A stretch of 64,000 nt of DNA, from assembly GCF_042666615.1 (NCBI RefSeq), contig NZ_JBHTDD010000011.1, positions 1 to 64,000 of the forward strand. The letters are read 5' to 3'. Below are positions 63,396 to 64,000 of this stretch, piece by piece (positions within the stretch are counted from its first letter, which is position 1; every line of letters begins with the position of its first letter). Under the pieces are notes generated by a model, which did no database searches, was not told where the DNA came from, and saw only the letters and a list, made by a program, of their open reading frames with translations. The DNA comes from KBS50 sp042666615. GTDB taxonomy: Bacteria; Actinomycetota; Actinomycetes; Mycobacteriales; Micromonosporaceae. A program made the position numbers and the translations under genes.

Positions 63396-64000
63396 CCCTT
63401 CAGTTGACGAAGCACCATGTCCGCCGCATGGGAGCCGATCTGGTCGGCCGGTTGGTGCACGGTGGACAGGGGAGGGCGAGTGCGGTTCGCCCACGAGCTG
63501 TCGTCGAAACCGACCACGCCAACGTCCCGTGGCACGGCGCGGCCCGCGTCGCGGAGGGCCTCGATGGCGCCGGCGGCCACCGCGTCGGACGCGGCGAAGA
63601 CGCCGTCGAGGTTCGGTTCGCGTTCCAGGAGCGTGCGCATGCCTTTGGCGCCGCAGGCGAAGTCGTAGAGCGGGACCTCGGCCACCAGGTCCTCGTCGAA
63701 CCGCCGTCCCAGGGCCCGCTGGAAGCCGGCCAGGCGGTCGGCGCCGGAGTCGCGGTCGACGGCGGCGGCGATCATGCCGATCCGGCGCCGGCCGGTGGCG
63801 AGCAGCCGGCGGGTGATCTCCTCGGCGGAGGCGAGGTTGTCGATGCCGACGTAGGGGATCTCAGGGTGCAGGTCGCGGGGGTGGCCGACGAACGCCGCCG
63901 GCAGGGCCAGCCCACCGACGACCTGGATGATGGGGTCGTGGCTGCGGGCCGAGACGATGATGGCGCCGTCGACGAAGCCGCCGCTGAGGTAGCGGGTGAT
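63332..64000 (-). CDS. LacI-family transcriptional regulator (C-terminal part; 5' end outside window)
   Basis: The ligand-binding domain reads continuously from the window edge: GGFVDGAIIVSARSHDPIIQ, ALPAAFVGHPRDLHPEIPYV, GIDNLASAEEITRRLLATGR, RRIGMIAAAVDRDSGADRLA, NLDGVFAASDAVAAGAIEAL (F-(A/V)-x-(S/N)-D), VPRDVGVVGFDDSSWANRTR (GFDD) and PPLSTVHQPADQIGSHAADM (L-(T/S)-(T/V)-(V/I)-x-Q-P). The DNA-binding N-terminus is not in the window. It represses sugar-use genes; the target is unknown. Its stop (63332) lies inside the convergent MFS gene. Confidence 0.9.
   Translation of the reverse strand: MTRYLSGGFVDGAIIVSARSHDPIIQVVGGLALPAAFVGHPRDLHPEIPYVGIDNLASAEEITRRLLATGRRRIGMIAAAVDRDSGADRLAGFQRALGRRFDEDLVAEVPLYDFACGAKGMRTLLEREPNLDGVFAASDAVAAGAIEALRDAGRAVPRDVGVVGFDDSSWANRTRPPLSTVHQPADQIGSHAADMVLRQLKGQPIPQRGLLLPSPVVWRASA

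Overview
The window is a very GC-rich stretch of actinomycete chromosome. It has GTG and TTG starts, many GTGA/ATGA start-stop overlaps, mycothiol-type enzymes, and secreted plant-polymer hydrolases with CBM2 domains. The gene mix (NRPS, xylanase, pectate lyase, LacI/CebR-like operators, Cmx-type exporter) fits Micromonosporaceae, for example Micromonospora. That genus call is an inference. No CRISPR array, rRNA or intact tRNA was seen.

Region 1 (1-5.8 kb) is the 3' end of a nonribosomal peptide synthetase (partial A - PCP - C - A - PCP - thioester reductase). Its 5' end is broken and abuts, head-on, the C-terminal tail of an ornithine cyclodeaminase/SbnB-like gene. Region 2 (5.8-21.1 kb) holds ordinary and accessory genes: a frameshifted ricin-lectin remnant, an ECF sigma factor with a SnoaL tail, a STAS protein, an FAD oxidase, a DUF2203 protein, a lipoprotein and a secreted sugar dehydrogenase-CBM2 with a CebR-like box. 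It also has a compact P450/PEP-mutase pair opposite an ArsR regulator across a perfect palindrome, an MFS transporter, an alcohol dehydrogenase and a secreted pectate lyase. Region 3 (21.3-26.9 kb) has a tRNA-Lys 3' fragment (possible integration scar), a HEAT-repeat gene, a frameshifted Imm21-like immunity pseudogene and a hypothetical/MoxR/VWA operon. Region 4 (27-31.9 kb) has a large-subunit catalase with a sigma-B-like promoter, a GH11 xylanase and an EEP-family hydrolase beside a decayed copy of a lipoprotein 5' end.

Region 5 (32.2-48.1 kb) is the most interesting block. Two exported tandem beta-propeller proteins are followed by a sugar ABC transporter, a Gfo/Idh/MocA oxidoreductase, an NAD-dependent epimerase-like protein, two DHDPS-like aldolases, a DegT/DnrJ aminotransferase, two amidohydrolase-like proteins and an unfamiliar regulator. 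A shared inverted repeat (TTACGG-N6-CCGNTA) lies in front of the epimerase and aminotransferase units, with a weaker copy before the transporter. This suggests one regulon for uptake and breakdown of a carbohydrate-like compound whose identity I cannot assign.

Region 6 (48.1-54.8 kb) has a lipoprotein serine hydrolase and a divergent polyamine module: AdoMet decarboxylase, spermidine synthase and DUF72 on one side, a YgiB-like lipoprotein, glutathionylspermidine-synthase-like ATP-grasp enzyme and DUF350 membrane protein on the other. Region 7 (54.9-64 kb) has a MITE-like element with 28-bp perfect inverted repeats, a YjbR-type protein, a Cmx/CmrA-type exporter with a possible leader peptide, a WYL regulator next to an epoxide hydrolase, an ArsR regulator opposite an SDR-MFS pair, and a LacI regulator running off the window.
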